Shown here in pieces: positions 24,205-34,987 of a DNA stretch of 64,000 bases. Below the pieces are notes generated by a model, which saw only the letters and a list, made by a program, of their open reading frames with translations, searched no databases and was not told the DNA's origin. Location of the stretch: positions 432,417,529 to 432,481,528 of the forward strand of contig NC_058522.1 of assembly GCF_904849725.1 (NCBI RefSeq), in the 5' to 3' direction. Made by a program: the position numbers and the translations under genes. This DNA comes from Hordeum vulgare subsp. vulgare (lineage: Eukaryota > Streptophyta > Magnoliopsida > Poales > Poaceae). Every line of letters starts with the position of its first letter. The first letter of the stretch is position 1.

Positions 24205-26219
24205 CTAATAAACATCCCTTATGTACTCCTCTGAAGTTATGACATTGATGATATTGGTCTCAAGATTTATGGGAGTACCAGAGATGTAATGCTTGATTAT
24301 TTGCCCATTTATCACTCTAGGAAAATTTCCTTCCGTGTTCTTGATTTTGATGGCACCGAAACGATATACTTCCTCGATAACATAAGGACCTTCCCATTTA
24401 GAGAGAAGCTTGCCTCCAAAGAATCTCAAACGATAATTGTATAGCAAGACATAATCACCTACATTGAACTCTCGTTTCTGTATTCGTTTGTCGTGCCATC
24501 TCTTAACCTTTTCCTTGAACAACTTGGCATTCTCATATGCATGGGCTCTCCATTCATCTAACGAGCTGATATCAAACAACCGCTTCTCACTGGCAATTTG
24601 AAATCAAAGTTGAGCTCTTTGATTGCCCAATAAGCTTTGTGTTCCAGCTCAAGAGGTAAATGACAGGCCTTACCGTAAACCATTTTATACGGTGACATGC
24701 CCATGGGATTCTTATAAGCAGTCCTATAAGCCCATAGTGCATCGTCAAGTTTGCTAGACAAGCTCTTTCAAGATCTATTGACGGTCTTTTGTAGGATCAA
24801 CTTGATCTCCCTATTACTCAACTCCACTTGACCACTAGACTGAGGATGATAAGGAGATGCAACTCTATGGTTGACATCATACTTAGCTAGCATCTTGCGG
24901 AAAACACGATGAATGAAGTGTGATCCGCCATCAGTCATCAAATATCTAGGGACTCCAAATCTTGGGAATATGACTTCTTTAAGCATCTTAATATAGGTGT
25001 GGTGATCAGCATTTTTAGTGGGGATAGCTTCTACCCACTTAGTAACGTAATCCACAGCAACTAAGATGTGAGTGTATCCATTGGAACTCGGGAAGGGTCC
25101 CATATAATCAAAGCCCCAGACATCAAATGGTTCATTGACAAGTGAATAGTTCATAGGCATTTCCTGACGCTTACCGATGTTCCCTATTCTTTGGCATTCG
25201 TCACAAGACAAGACAAACTTACGGGCATCCTTGAAGAGATTGGGCCAATAGAAACCTGATTGCAATACCTTATGGGCAGTTCTATCTCCAGCATGGTGTC
25301 CTCCGTAGGCTTCGGAATGACACTTCTGCAAGATCTGTCCCTGTTCATGTTCAGGTACACAACGTCTAATAACACCATCTACTCCTTCCTTATAAAGGTG
25401 AGGATCAACCCAAAAGTAGTGTCTCAAATCAAAGAAGAATTTCTTCTTTTGCTGATAGGTGAAACTGGGTGGTATGTATTTGGCTACGATATAGTTTGCA
25501 TAATCGACATACCACGGTGCACTATGTGAAGTGCGGATGACATTTAATTGCTCATCAGGAAAGCTGTCATCAGTAGATAGTGGGTCATCAAGGACATTCT
25601 CTAGCCTAGACAAGTTAGCTGCTACAGGGTTATCAGCACCCTTTCAGTCAACGACGTGTAAATCAAATTCCTGTAGCAGGAGAACCCATCTGATCAGCCT
25701 AGTCTTAGTGTCCTTCTTGTCCATAAGGTACTTAATAGCAGCACGATCAGAGTGAATAGTGACTTTGGAGTCAACTATATAAGATCTGAACTTTTCACAT
25801 GCAAACACGACTGCAAAAAACTCCTTTTCCGTAGTGGCATAATTTCTTTGGGCACTCTCTAGACTTTTACTAGCGTAGTGAATGACATTCAACTTCTTGT
25901 CAACTCTTTGTCCTAGAACAGCACCAACAGCATAATCACTAGCATCGCACATGATTTCAAAGGGCAAGTTCCAGTCAGGTGGTTGAACAATAGGTGCGGT
26001 TATCAAAGCCTTCTTAAGTATTTCGAAAGCTTCCTCACAATCCTCATCAAAAACAAAAGGAACATCCTTCTGTAAGAGGTTGGTAAGAGGCCTAGAAATC
26101 TTAGAGAAGTCTTTAATGCACCTTCTATAGAAACCAGCATGACCTAGGAAACTTCGTATACCTCTGATATCTGTGGGGCAAGGCATTTTCTCAATTGCAT
26201 CAACCTCAGCCTTATCAAC
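24205..26219 (-). pseudogene. E8 RNase H and integrase (broken)
   Basis: From 26186 leftward: the RT connection ([20 protein letters not shown]), RNase H ([15 protein letters not shown]), then integrase. The zinc-finger residues are HHAGDRT...CDECQR. The core is FDYMGPF, MTDGGSHF and GQVELSNREI with exact D-35-E spacing, and a C-terminal domain ends near 24205 (FNVGDYVLLYNYRLRFFGGK, KWEGPYVIEEVYRFGAIKI). Disruptions are TGA at 25644-25646 (after VVD), TGA at 24768-24770 (after VNRS) and a frameshift near 24585. Catalytic residues are otherwise intact. The integrase C-terminus lacks an obvious chromodomain, as expected for Athila rather than chromoviruses. Confidence 0.9.
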
Positions 26220-27402
26220 TTAAATGCCTCTCTCACAAATTTTGTGTCCTAAGACGATACCTTCGTTAACCATAAAGTGGCACTTTTCCCAATTCAAGAC
26301 GAGGTTGGTATCTTCGCATCTCTGTAAGACTCGATCAAGGTTGCTGAGGCAATCGTCAAAGGAAGACCCGTAAACGGAGAAGTCATCCATGAAAACCTCG
26401 ACAATCTTTTCACAAAAGTCAGAGAATATAGCCATCATACATCTTTGAAAGGTGGCAGGTGCATTGCATAAGCCAAAAGGCATGCGTCTATAAGCAAATG
26501 TACCGAAGGGGCACGTGAAAGTGGTTTTCTCCTGATCAGATTGTGCAACAGGTATTTGCGAGAAACCTGAATAACCGTCTAGAAAGCAGAAGTGTGTGTA
26601 TTTTGATAGCCCTTCTAGCATTTGGTCGATAAACGGCAAAGGATAATGATCTTTCCTGGTTGCCTTGTTCAGTTTCGGGAAGTCTATCACCATCCTATAG
26701 CCAGTAATAATGCTTTGTGGGATTAGTTCATCTTTATCATTAGGAACGACGGTGATACCTCCCTTCTTAGGTACGCAATGTACTGGACTTACCCAATCAC
26801 TATGAGCAACAGGATAAATGATTCCTGCTTCCAGAAGCTTTAATATTTCTTTTCTAACGACGTCTTTCATCTTAGGATTTAATCTCCTTTGATGATCAAC
26901 AACTGGTTTAAAGTCAGGATCGGTTTTAATCTTGTGCTGACATAGAGTGGGACTAATACCCTTAAGATCATCAAGAGTATATCCAATAGCAGCACGGTGC
27001 TTCCTCAGAGTTCTTAGTAACTTCTTCTCTTCTTGCTCTGAGAGGAGGGCACTAATAATGACAGGATATATCTCCTTCTCATCAAGATAGGCATACTTAA
27101 GAGTATCAGGCAACTGTTTAAGCTCGAACACAGGATCACCCTTTGGTGGGGGAGGATCCCCAAGCAGTTCAACAGGCAGATTATTCTTGAGAATAGGATA
27201 TTGTTCTAAGACAATTTTATCTATATCATCTCTCTCCTCCATATGCATATCATTTTCATGCTCAAGCACATATTGCTCTAAAGGATCTGTAGGAGGTACA
27301 ACAATAGAGGCAAGAGCAATAATTTCATCCCTTCCAGACGACTCTTTTTCATGGGGTTGTCTTCCAAACTTAGAGAAGTTAAATTCATGAGACACACCCT
27401 GA
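26220..27402 (-). pseudogene. E8 reverse transcriptase region
   Basis: A 391-aa open frame runs from the end of the protease linker (FNFSKFGRQPHEKESS) through the complete RT palm and fingers. It includes HCVPKKGGITVVPNDKDEL, LDGYSGFSQIPVAQSDQEKT, PFGLCNAPATFQRCMMAIFS and catalytic FMDD at 26382-26393. It ends at a TAA (26220-26222) where E5 has Glu. A frameshift near 27403 separates it from gag-protease. It is one of the longest intact pol segments in the window. Confidence 0.9.
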
Positions 27403-28909
27403 AACTAACTATGACAGTCTGCTTAATGAAATCAATGTGAGCATTGACAGTGTTGAGAAAGGGTCTACCAAATATGATGGGACAAAAGCTATCTTGCGTA
27501 GTACCAAGGACGAGGAAATCAGTAGGATACTTCGTCTTACCACACAGGACTTCTATGTCTCTCACAATTCCCAGAGGGTAGATAGTGTCCCTATTAGCTA
27601 GCGTAATAGTGACATCAATGGGTTCTAACTCAGCAGGTGCAATCTCATCTTTGATTTCATCATATAGAGAACGGGGTATTGCACTAACACTAGCTCCCAT
27701 ATCACATAAACCATGTTAACGGTGATCTCCTATCTTGACAGAAACAACGGGCAGGCCAACTACATGTCTGTATTTGTCCTTCGCGTGAGGTTTAGCAATT
27801 CTAGCGGAGTCCTCATAGAATTCGATAACATGCCCGTCTACGTCTTCAGTTAAGAGATCTTTGATAATAGCAACAATAGGTTCAACTCTAATCTCCTCAG
27901 GGGGTGCAAGTGGTCTAATGTAACCCCTACGTATCACAGTTGGAGCTTTAGAATAATCCTTTATCCTAGCAGGGTATGGTGGCTTCTTAGTGTAAGCACA
28001 AGGAACAACAGGATCACTACAAGCAATGACTTTCTCCTCAACTAGATTGGTTTTGGCTATGTTGCTTTCTACAGGAGGATGATATTTAAACCACTTATCT
28101 TTGGGAAGAACAACATGAGCAGCAAAAGATTCACATAGAGAAGCTACTATCTCAGAGTCAAGTCCATACTTAGCGCTAAAATCTCTAAAAGTGTTTGTCT
28201 CAACAAAAGATTTAACGCAATCAAACTGGAAATTCATACCTGACTCCTTACCTTCCTCCAGCTCCCAATCTTCAGAGTTGCATTTGATTCTCTCCAATAA
28301 ATTCCACTTGTGATCAATATCCTTCTTCATAAAAGAACCGGTACAAGAAGTGTCAAGCATGGTACGATCTTCATGAGAAATCCGAGCATAAAAGTTTTGA
28401 GTGATGATTTCTCTCGAGAGATCATGATTGGGGCATGAATATAGCATTTATTTAAGCCTCCCCCAAGATTGAGCTATGCTTTCCCTGTCACGAGGCCAAA
28501 AGTTATAAATAAAGTTCCGATCACGATTTACTAAATGCATAGGGTAGAACTTTTGATGAAATTCCAATTTCAACCGATTGTAGTCCCATGATCCAGTATC
28601 ATCACATAGCCTATACCATGTCAACGCCTTATCCTTCAAAGATAAAGGCAAGACTTTCTTCTTTACCTCATCCTCGGGCAAACCTGCAAGCTTAAATAAA
28701 CCACAAACTTCATCTACATAGATCAGATGCAAGTATGGATGTGAAGATCCATCTCCTGTGAAAGGATTAGCCAGCAGTTTCTCAAGCATACCCGAAGGAA
28801 TTTCATAAAAGATATTTTCAGTAGGTACCTCAGGTTGAGGAACAAATCCTCGTGCTTCCTTTCGTGGTGAAGATACCCCGAACAAACTCCTCAAAGGAAC
28901 AGTTTCCAT
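27403..28909 (-). pseudogene. E8 gag-protease
   Basis: The start at 28909 gives METVPLRSLFGVSSPRKE, matching the E4, E5 and E9 gag starts; the in-frame Met five codons upstream (28924) is not conserved. The gag core is KDKALTWYRLCDDTGSWDY, and it runs to a TAA at 28448-28450 in the middle of gag. The second segment (27719-28447) completes gag and ends at TAA 27716-27718, one codon before the protease entry HGLCDMGASVSAIP. A frameshift near 27403 follows the protease. Both stops are single-base changes relative to E5. Confidence 0.88.
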
Positions 28910-28986
28910 AGTGACAAGTGACAATAAATTTCAGCACAGTATAAAAATGTTTCCTTACGAATTTCCACTTACCAAAGGCTCTTCAC

Positions 28987-29004
28987 TCCCCGATAACGGC
29001 GCCA
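28987..29004 (-). other. E8 primer binding site (tRNA-Asp)
   Basis: Minus strand TGGCGCCGTTATCGGGGA lies 11 nt from the LTR. It differs from the tRNA-Asp complement at two central positions. Confidence 0.8.
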
Positions 29005-29015
29005 GAAAAGAGTCT

Positions 29016-30539
29016 TGATGACCCAAAAGTATAGGGGATCAATCGTAGTCCTTTAGATAAATAAGAGTGTCGAACCTAGATAGGAGCAGAAGGCTCTGAT
29101 AAACGGTTTTCAGCAAGGTAATAACTGCAAGCACTGAAAGTAGCGGGAACAAGTGATGGTGTAGCGAGGTGAAATGTAGCAAGCAAAAAGTAACAAGTAA
29201 CAAGTAGTAGCGACGGTGCCGCAAGTGGCCCAATCCCTTTTGTAGCAAGGGACAAGCCTAAACAAAGTCTTATAGGAGGAAAAACGCTCCCGAGGACACA
29301 CGAGAATTTCTGTCATGCTAGTTTCATCATGTTCATATGATTCACGTTCGTTACTTTGATAGTTTGATATGTGGGTGGACCGGCGCTTGGGTACTGCCCT
29401 TACTTGGACAAGCATCCCACTTATGATTAACCTCTCTCGCAAGCATCCGCAACTACAAAAGAAGAATTAAGACAACGTCTAACCATAGCATTAAACTAGT
29501 GAATCCAAATCAGCCCCTTACGAAGCAACGCATAGACTGGGGTTTCAGCTTCTGTCACTCCAGCAACCCATCATCTAATTACTACTCCCCAATGCCTTCC
29601 TCTAGGCTCAAATATGGTGAAGTGTTATGTAGTCGACGTTCACATAACACCACTAGAGGAAAAGACAACATACAGCATATCAAAATACCGAACGAAGATC
29701 AAATTCACATGACTATTATCAGCATGACTTATCCCATGTCCTCAGGAACAAAAGTAACTACTCACAAAGCATAATCATGATCATGATCAGAGGTGTAATG
29801 AATAGCATCAAGGATCTGAACATAAACTCTTCCACCAAGTAATCCAACTAGCATCAACTACAAAGAGTAATCAACACTACTAGCAACCTTACAAGTACCA
29901 ATCGGAGTCGTGAGACGGAGATTGATTACAAGAGATGAACTAGGGATTGGAGAGGAGATGGTGATGATGAATATGTTGATTAACATGCCTCCCCTCCGAT
30001 GAAAGAAGTGTTGGTGATGACGATGGCGAGGATTTCCCCCTACGGGAGGGAAGTTTCCCCGGCAGGATCGTCCTACCGGAGCTCTAGATTGGATCTGCTC
30101 AAGTTCCGCCTCGTGGCGGCGGAGAAACCATGAAAAAGCTCCCGAATGATTTTTTCTGGAACGAAACCCTTCATATAGAATAAGAGGGGGCTAGTGAACC
30201 GTCAGGGAGCCCACAAGCTTGCCCTTCGCCAACAGGGGGTGGCGGTGGCAGGGCCTGTGGCGCCCTGGCAGCCCCCCTCTCGTACTTCTTTCGCCCAGTA
30301 TTTTTTATATAATCCCAAAAAATTCCAGTAACTTTTCACGGCATTTGGAGATGTGCTGAATAGTGGACTAAAATTTGCTCCTTTTCAAGTCCAGAATTCA
30401 TGCTGCCTGAGTTATCCCTCTTCAAATAAACCATGCAAAATAAGAGAGAAAAGGCATAAATATGGTACCACAAAGTAATATAACAGCCCATAAAGCAATA
30501 AATATCAACATGACAGCATGATGCAAAATGGACGTATCA
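29016..30539 (-). repeat. 5' LTR of E8 (1524 bp)
   Basis: On the minus strand it runs from TGATACGTCC (30539) to GGGTCATCA (29016). It contains the stem-loop at 29622-29650 with the intact palindromic loop GTCGAC. Confidence 0.9.
30171..30178 (-). promoter_or_regulatory. TATA-like box of the E8 5' LTR
   Basis: Minus strand CTATATGAAGG lies about 360 bp from the LTR start, in the same place as the TATA-like motif in E5. Confidence 0.5.
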
Positions 30540-31209
30540 ACAAACACACCGCCAAAGAGGATTACATCGGGTAGATCTCCATGAAGATCATGGAGAACTT
30601 TGTATCGAAGATCCAAGAGAGAGAAGAAGCCATCTAGCTACTAACTACGGACCCGTAGGTCTGAAGTGAACTACTCACGAGTCATTGGAGAGGCGATGAT
30701 GTTGATGTAGAAGCCCTCCAACTCCAAAGTCCCCTCCGGCAGGGCACCGGGAAGGGTCTCCAGATGATATCTCGCAGAAACGGAAGCTTGCGGCGGCGGA
30801 AAAGTATTTTCGTGGATCCCTTGATTTTTTTTTCTGTATTTTAGGGAATATATAGGTGAAGGAGTTAGGTCAGGGGGGCGCCAGGGAGGCCACAAGCCTG
30901 CTGGCCGCCGCCCCCTGGTGGCGGATAGGGGGCTTGTGAGCCCCCTGTAGCCCTCCTGGCTTGGCCCTCAAGCCCCCTGATCTTCTTCCGTTCGGGAAAA
31001 TTTTATTTCGGGGATTTTATTCCGTTTGGACTCCGTTCCAAAATCAGATCTGAAAAGAGCCAAAAACACAGAAAAAACAGGAACTGGCACTTGGCACTGA
31101 ATTAATAAGTTAGTCCCAAAAAAGATATAAAAGGTACATAAAACATCCAAAGATGACAAGATAACATCATGAAATCATCAAAAATTATAGATACGTTTGA
31201 GACGTATCA

Positions 31210-33879
31210 AGCATCCCCAAGCTTAACTCCTGCTCGTCCTTGAGTAGGGAAGTGATAAAGAATGAATTTTTGATGCTTTCATGCTACCTAGCATAGATGT
31301 CCTTTGTAACTCCTCTTATGTTACGTGAATGTTCAGATCCATTAGATTCAAAACAATAGTTTGCTATTGACGTGGAAACAATAATAATTCAAGCAAACTA
31401 GCAAGGTAATCATGAACTTTCAAAATAACAAGGCCAAAAGAAAGTTATCCCTACAAAAGCATATAGTCTGGCTATGCTCTATCATCATTGCACAACGAAT
31501 TTAAATTATGCACAACCACGGTATTGGCCAAGTAATTGTTTCACACCTTTACTTTCTCAAACCTTTTCAACTCTCACGCAATACATGAGCGTGAGCCATG
31601 GTTTTAGCACTATAAGTGGTGTGGAGTGTGGTGGAGGTTGCAAGACAAAATAAGGAGAAGATGATCACATTAACTAGGCATATCAATGAGCTGTGGAGAT
31701 GCTCATCAATAGATATCAATGTGAATGAGTAGGGATTGCCAAACAAATGATGCACTAGAGCTAAGAGTATGTGAAAGCTCTTAAAGAAAACTAGTGGGTG
31801 TGCATCCAACTTGCTTTCTCACGAAGACCTAAGGCAATTTTGAGGAAGCCTATCATTGGAATATACAAGCCAAGTTATATAATGAAAATTTCCCACTAGC
31901 TATATGGTGGTGACAAAACGAGAGACTCTCAATCATGAAGATCATGGTGCTTAATATGCACAAGTGTGGAAAAGTGGTAGCATTGTCCCTTCTCTCTTTT
32001 TCTCTCATTTTTTTGGTGGGCTCTTTGGCCTATTTTTTTTATTTTTATTTTTTTATTTTGCTCGGAATCTTTGGACTCTTTTATTTCCTCACATGGGACA
32101 ATGCTCCATCAATGATGATTATCACATTTGCAACTCAAAACTTAGAGCAACGATGACTCTATATGGAATGCCTTCGGTAGTGTACCGTGACAATGATTTA
32201 GCATGGCATAGACATTAATGGAAACATCATGCTAGCTATCTTACGATCATGCAATGGCAATGTAGACGTGGTGGCACATGTCATGGTGGTAGTTGCATGG
32301 CAATATATCTCGGGATGACTTTGAAAAAGCCATAGTAGGTAGGTATGGTGGCTGTTCTGAGGGAGGCTAATGGTGGGTTTTGTGCACCGGCGAAAGTTGC
32401 ACGGCACTAAGAAGATAGTGATGGTGGAAGGTGAAAGTGCATCTAAACCATGGACTCAACATTAGTCATGAAGAACTCATATACTTGTTGCAAAAAATTT
32501 ATTAGTAATCGAAATAAACCATTCAACGCATACTCCTAGGGGAAGGGTTGGTAGGTATAAACCATCGCGCGATCCCGACCGCCACGCAAAGGATGACAAT
32601 CAAAAGACTAATCATGCTCAGACTTTATCACATAGCGGTTCACCATACGTGCATGCTACGGGAGTCACTAACTTAAAAACAAGTATTTCTAGATCCACAA
32701 CACTTTACTAGCATAACTTCAATATTACCACAACCATATCTCAAAACTAATTGAGAGGAATCAAACTTCTCTAACTATTCAATGCACATGAAGGTGGAAG
32801 TTTTCGTATCCCTTTTGATAACTACCCCTTTTGAGACTACTTTCGAAGCATAGATCAACTACCAAGCCACGCACCGATGTGCTCTAAAATATATAAGTGA
32901 AGCACAAAGAGCAAAAGTATCTAGCTCAAAAGATATAAGTGAAGCACATGTGAGCTGAATTGTCTGCCAAAGGATATAAGTGAAGCTCGACAAAATCACG
33001 GTGAGTGCATGTATCTCTCTCTAGGTGTGCAACAAGGATGATTGTGACACAACAAAAATAAAAAACTCCTGCGATACAAGACGCTCCAAGCAAAAACACA
33101 TAACATGTGGTGAATAAAAATATAGCCCCAAGTAACGTTACCGATGGATTGAAGACGAAAGAGGGGGTGCCTTCCCGGGGCATCCCCAAGCTTAGGCTTT
33201 TACGGCATCCTTGAATCTCTTGGGGTGCCTTGGGCATCCCCAAGCTTGAGCTCTTACCACTCTTCATCTTTTTTCCATAAGAACTTCACCCAAAACTTGA
33301 AAACTTCACAACACGAAACTTAAACAGAAACTCGTGATAATATTAGTATAAGAAAGCGAACCACCACTTCCTTAGGTACTGTAGCAAACTTAAATTCAAC
33401 TTATGTTGATGTTGGGTTACTGTATTTTCAATATTCCATGGCTAATACCCCCCCCCCCCGATACTATCCATAGTTTCATCAAAATAAGCAACCAACTCAA
33501 CAAAAACAGAATATGTTAACAGCGGACCAGTCTGTAGCAATCTGTATACTTCGTATACTTTTGTTACTCCAAAAATTCTGAAAAATTACGAGAGTGTGAA
33601 GAATTTTCGTAGCAATCAGCAGCAAAAAGAATCAACTCAAAAGCTCTTACAGAAGAAAAAAAGTCTTTTCATGAGCAGAAAGTTTCTGTCTTTTCCAGCA
33701 TGACCAAACGATCATCCCCAAGACTAATCATAATGGTTTTGCTTGGCAAAAACGCAAAAAGGAACACAAAAAACACAATCATAACAGAATTATGAAAGTG
33801 TGGAAAACACAAAACAGAAAGAAAAAGGATAGATTCGTTGGGTTGCCTCCCAACAAGTGCTATTGTTTAACGCCCTTAG
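31210..33879 (-). other. E6 purine tract and 3' noncoding region
   Basis: The PPT (minus AAGCTTGGGGATGC) abuts the LTR at 31210-31225. The following 2.7 kb has no convincing frame. It holds the cross-family box at 32335-32351, two more PPT-like copies at about 33178-33195 and 33233-33249, a degenerate repeat with core ATATAAGTGAAGC (32885-33000) and a C12 run near 33448. The region aligns with E10 51929-54562 and, more loosely, E11 59831-62289. Confidence 0.6.
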
Positions 33880-34647
33880 CTAGGCATTCAATGATGCTCT
33901 CACAAAAGACAAGAATTGAAGCACAACGAGAGCATCATAAAGCATGTGAAAATCACATCTAAGTCTAACATACTTCCTATGCATAGGCATTTTATAGGAA
34001 AACAGAGTGTCAAGACAACCAATAGTTGCCATATGCAAGGAAGAAGAAAGAGACAATAGCAATCTCCACACAGCGAGAGGTAAATTGGTAACATGAAAGT
34101 TTCTACCACAATATTTTCCTCTCTCATAGCAATTACATGTGGGATCATATTCGAATTCAACAATGTAACTATCACAAAGAATATTATTTTCATGATCCAC
34201 ATGCATGCAAAGTTGACGCTCTTCAAAAATAGTGGGATTGTCATCAACCAAAGTCATGACTTCTCCACTCCCACTTTCAATATTGTTGCAAATATCATAA
34301 TCATCATGAGGCTTGAACAAATTTTCAAGATCATAAGAAAGATCATCACCCCAATCATGATTATTGCAACAACTAGGGGACATGGCAAAACTAGCATCCC
34401 CAAGCTTCGGGTTTTGCATATTTTTAGCATGATTGTCACTAATAGGATTTATAGTGAAACCATTGCAATCATGCTTTTCATTCAAGGAGCCCTCGTGAAT
34501 CACTTCATGAATTTCTTCATCACGATTTTCAGATTCATGCATCTCAAGCAAAACTCCATAGAAAAAGTCAAGTGCACTCAACTTACTAGCAATTGGATCA
34601 ACATAATTGGATCTCTTAAAGAGATTAGCAAGTGGGTGAGGATCCAT
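33880..34647 (-). CDS. E6 ORF: 255-aa protein of unknown function
   Basis: An uninterrupted frame starts MDPHPLANLFKRSNYV and ends just inside the conserved block where the E10 gag-protease also ends. It is acidic in the middle (runs of D/E, HESENRDEEIHE). It has a Cys-containing patch (HVDHENNILCDSYIVEFEY, then TCNCYERGKYC) and a more hydrophobic, basic C-terminus (LPLAVWRLLLSLSSSLHM, MPMHRKYVRLRC). I recognise no gag, protease or transposase motif. A broken homologue is at 62290-63182 in E11, so it is a family trait. It lies where gag should be, about 340 bp after the primer site, and may be translated from the genomic RNA. Function unknown. Confidence 0.6.
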   Translation of the reverse strand: MDPHPLANLFKRSNYVDPIASKLSALDFFYGVLLEMHESENRDEEIHEVIHEGSLNEKHDCNGFTINPISDNHAKNMQNPKLGDASFAMSPSCCNNHDWGDDLSYDLENLFKPHDDYDICNNIESGSGEVMTLVDDNPTIFEERQLCMHVDHENNILCDSYIVEFEYDPTCNCYERGKYCGRNFHVTNLPLAVWRLLLSLSSSLHMATIGCLDTLFSYKMPMHRKYVRLRCDFHMLYDALVVLQFLSFVRASLNA

Positions 34648-34880
34648 ATCACTAGATTTTTAGCAAGCGAAGATGCAAGCATATTGAAGGCACATGGCAC
34701 ACAAGCAAAGGAAAGGCAAAAGAAAAAGGAAAATTAAAAAGGCAAACGAATAAGGCAAACGAAAAAGGCAAATGAAAACGGCAATTGTGAAGTGGGGGAG
34801 AGGAAAACGAGAGGCAACTGGCAAAAAAAAAGTAAATGCAAGAGATGAGTTTGTGAGACCTACTTGGATAGATCTCTCCT

Positions 34881-34977
34881 TCCCCGGCAACGGCGCCAGA
34901 AATAGGCGTGTTGACGGGAGATTATTCTTGTCTTGATCTTCCTCGGCAAGCGATCCTCCTCCCCGGCAACGGTGCCA
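34881..34977 (-). other. Duplicated primer binding site in E6
   Basis: The proximal site is 34960-34977 (minus TGGCACCGTTGCCGGGGA, 10 nt from the LTR). A second site at 34881-34898 is an exact complement of the tRNA-Asp 3' end (TGGCGCCGTTGCCGGGGA). A third, partial copy lies between them near 34939-34957. The E6 LTR terminus itself also contains TGGCGCC-like pieces (35010-35035). Confidence 0.75.
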
Positions 34978-34987
34978 GAAATACTTC

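Larger units (their letters stand above)
20270..30539 (-). mobile_element. E8: type I Athila-lineage Gypsy element, uninterrupted
   Basis: The element is 10,270 bp. LTRs are at 20270-21794 and 29016-30539, with ACAAA duplicated at 20265-20269 and 30540-30544. All parts are present in order on the minus strand: PBS, gag-protease, RT, RNase H, integrase, ORFx, conserved noncoding region and PPT. It is the youngest layer of the main stack (inside E6, inside E5, inside E4, inside E9, inside E11), yet it already has about five stops and two frameshifts in gag-pol. It is the best local reference for the family because nothing interrupts it. Confidence 0.93.
18151..31209 (-). repeat. 3' LTR of E6, split by E7 and E8
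   Basis: The pieces are 18151-19002, 20171-20269 and 30545-31209, about 1.62 kb in total. The joins are exact: TTA flanks E7 (19000-19002, 20168-20170) and ACAAA flanks E8 (20265-20269, 30540-30544). It keeps a ~65-bp segment (near 30769-30833) that is missing from the 5' LTR. Confidence 0.88.

Noticed and set aside
32885..33000. CRISPR-like spaced repeats in E6
   Set aside because: Units are degenerate, unevenly spaced and lie inside a plant retrotransposon; the family shows varying copy number typical of minisatellite drift.
33445..33460. C12 run in E6 (and C14 near 39772 in E5) as a structural motif
   Set aside because: Related copies have shorter runs (about C7 in E10, six in the E5 5' LTR); simple homopolymer expansion or sequencing noise explains it.
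34881..34898. Fragment of a tRNA-Asp gene
   Set aside because: Only the 18-nt primer complement is present, at the LTR edge as in the sister elements; no cloverleaf or promoter boxes.
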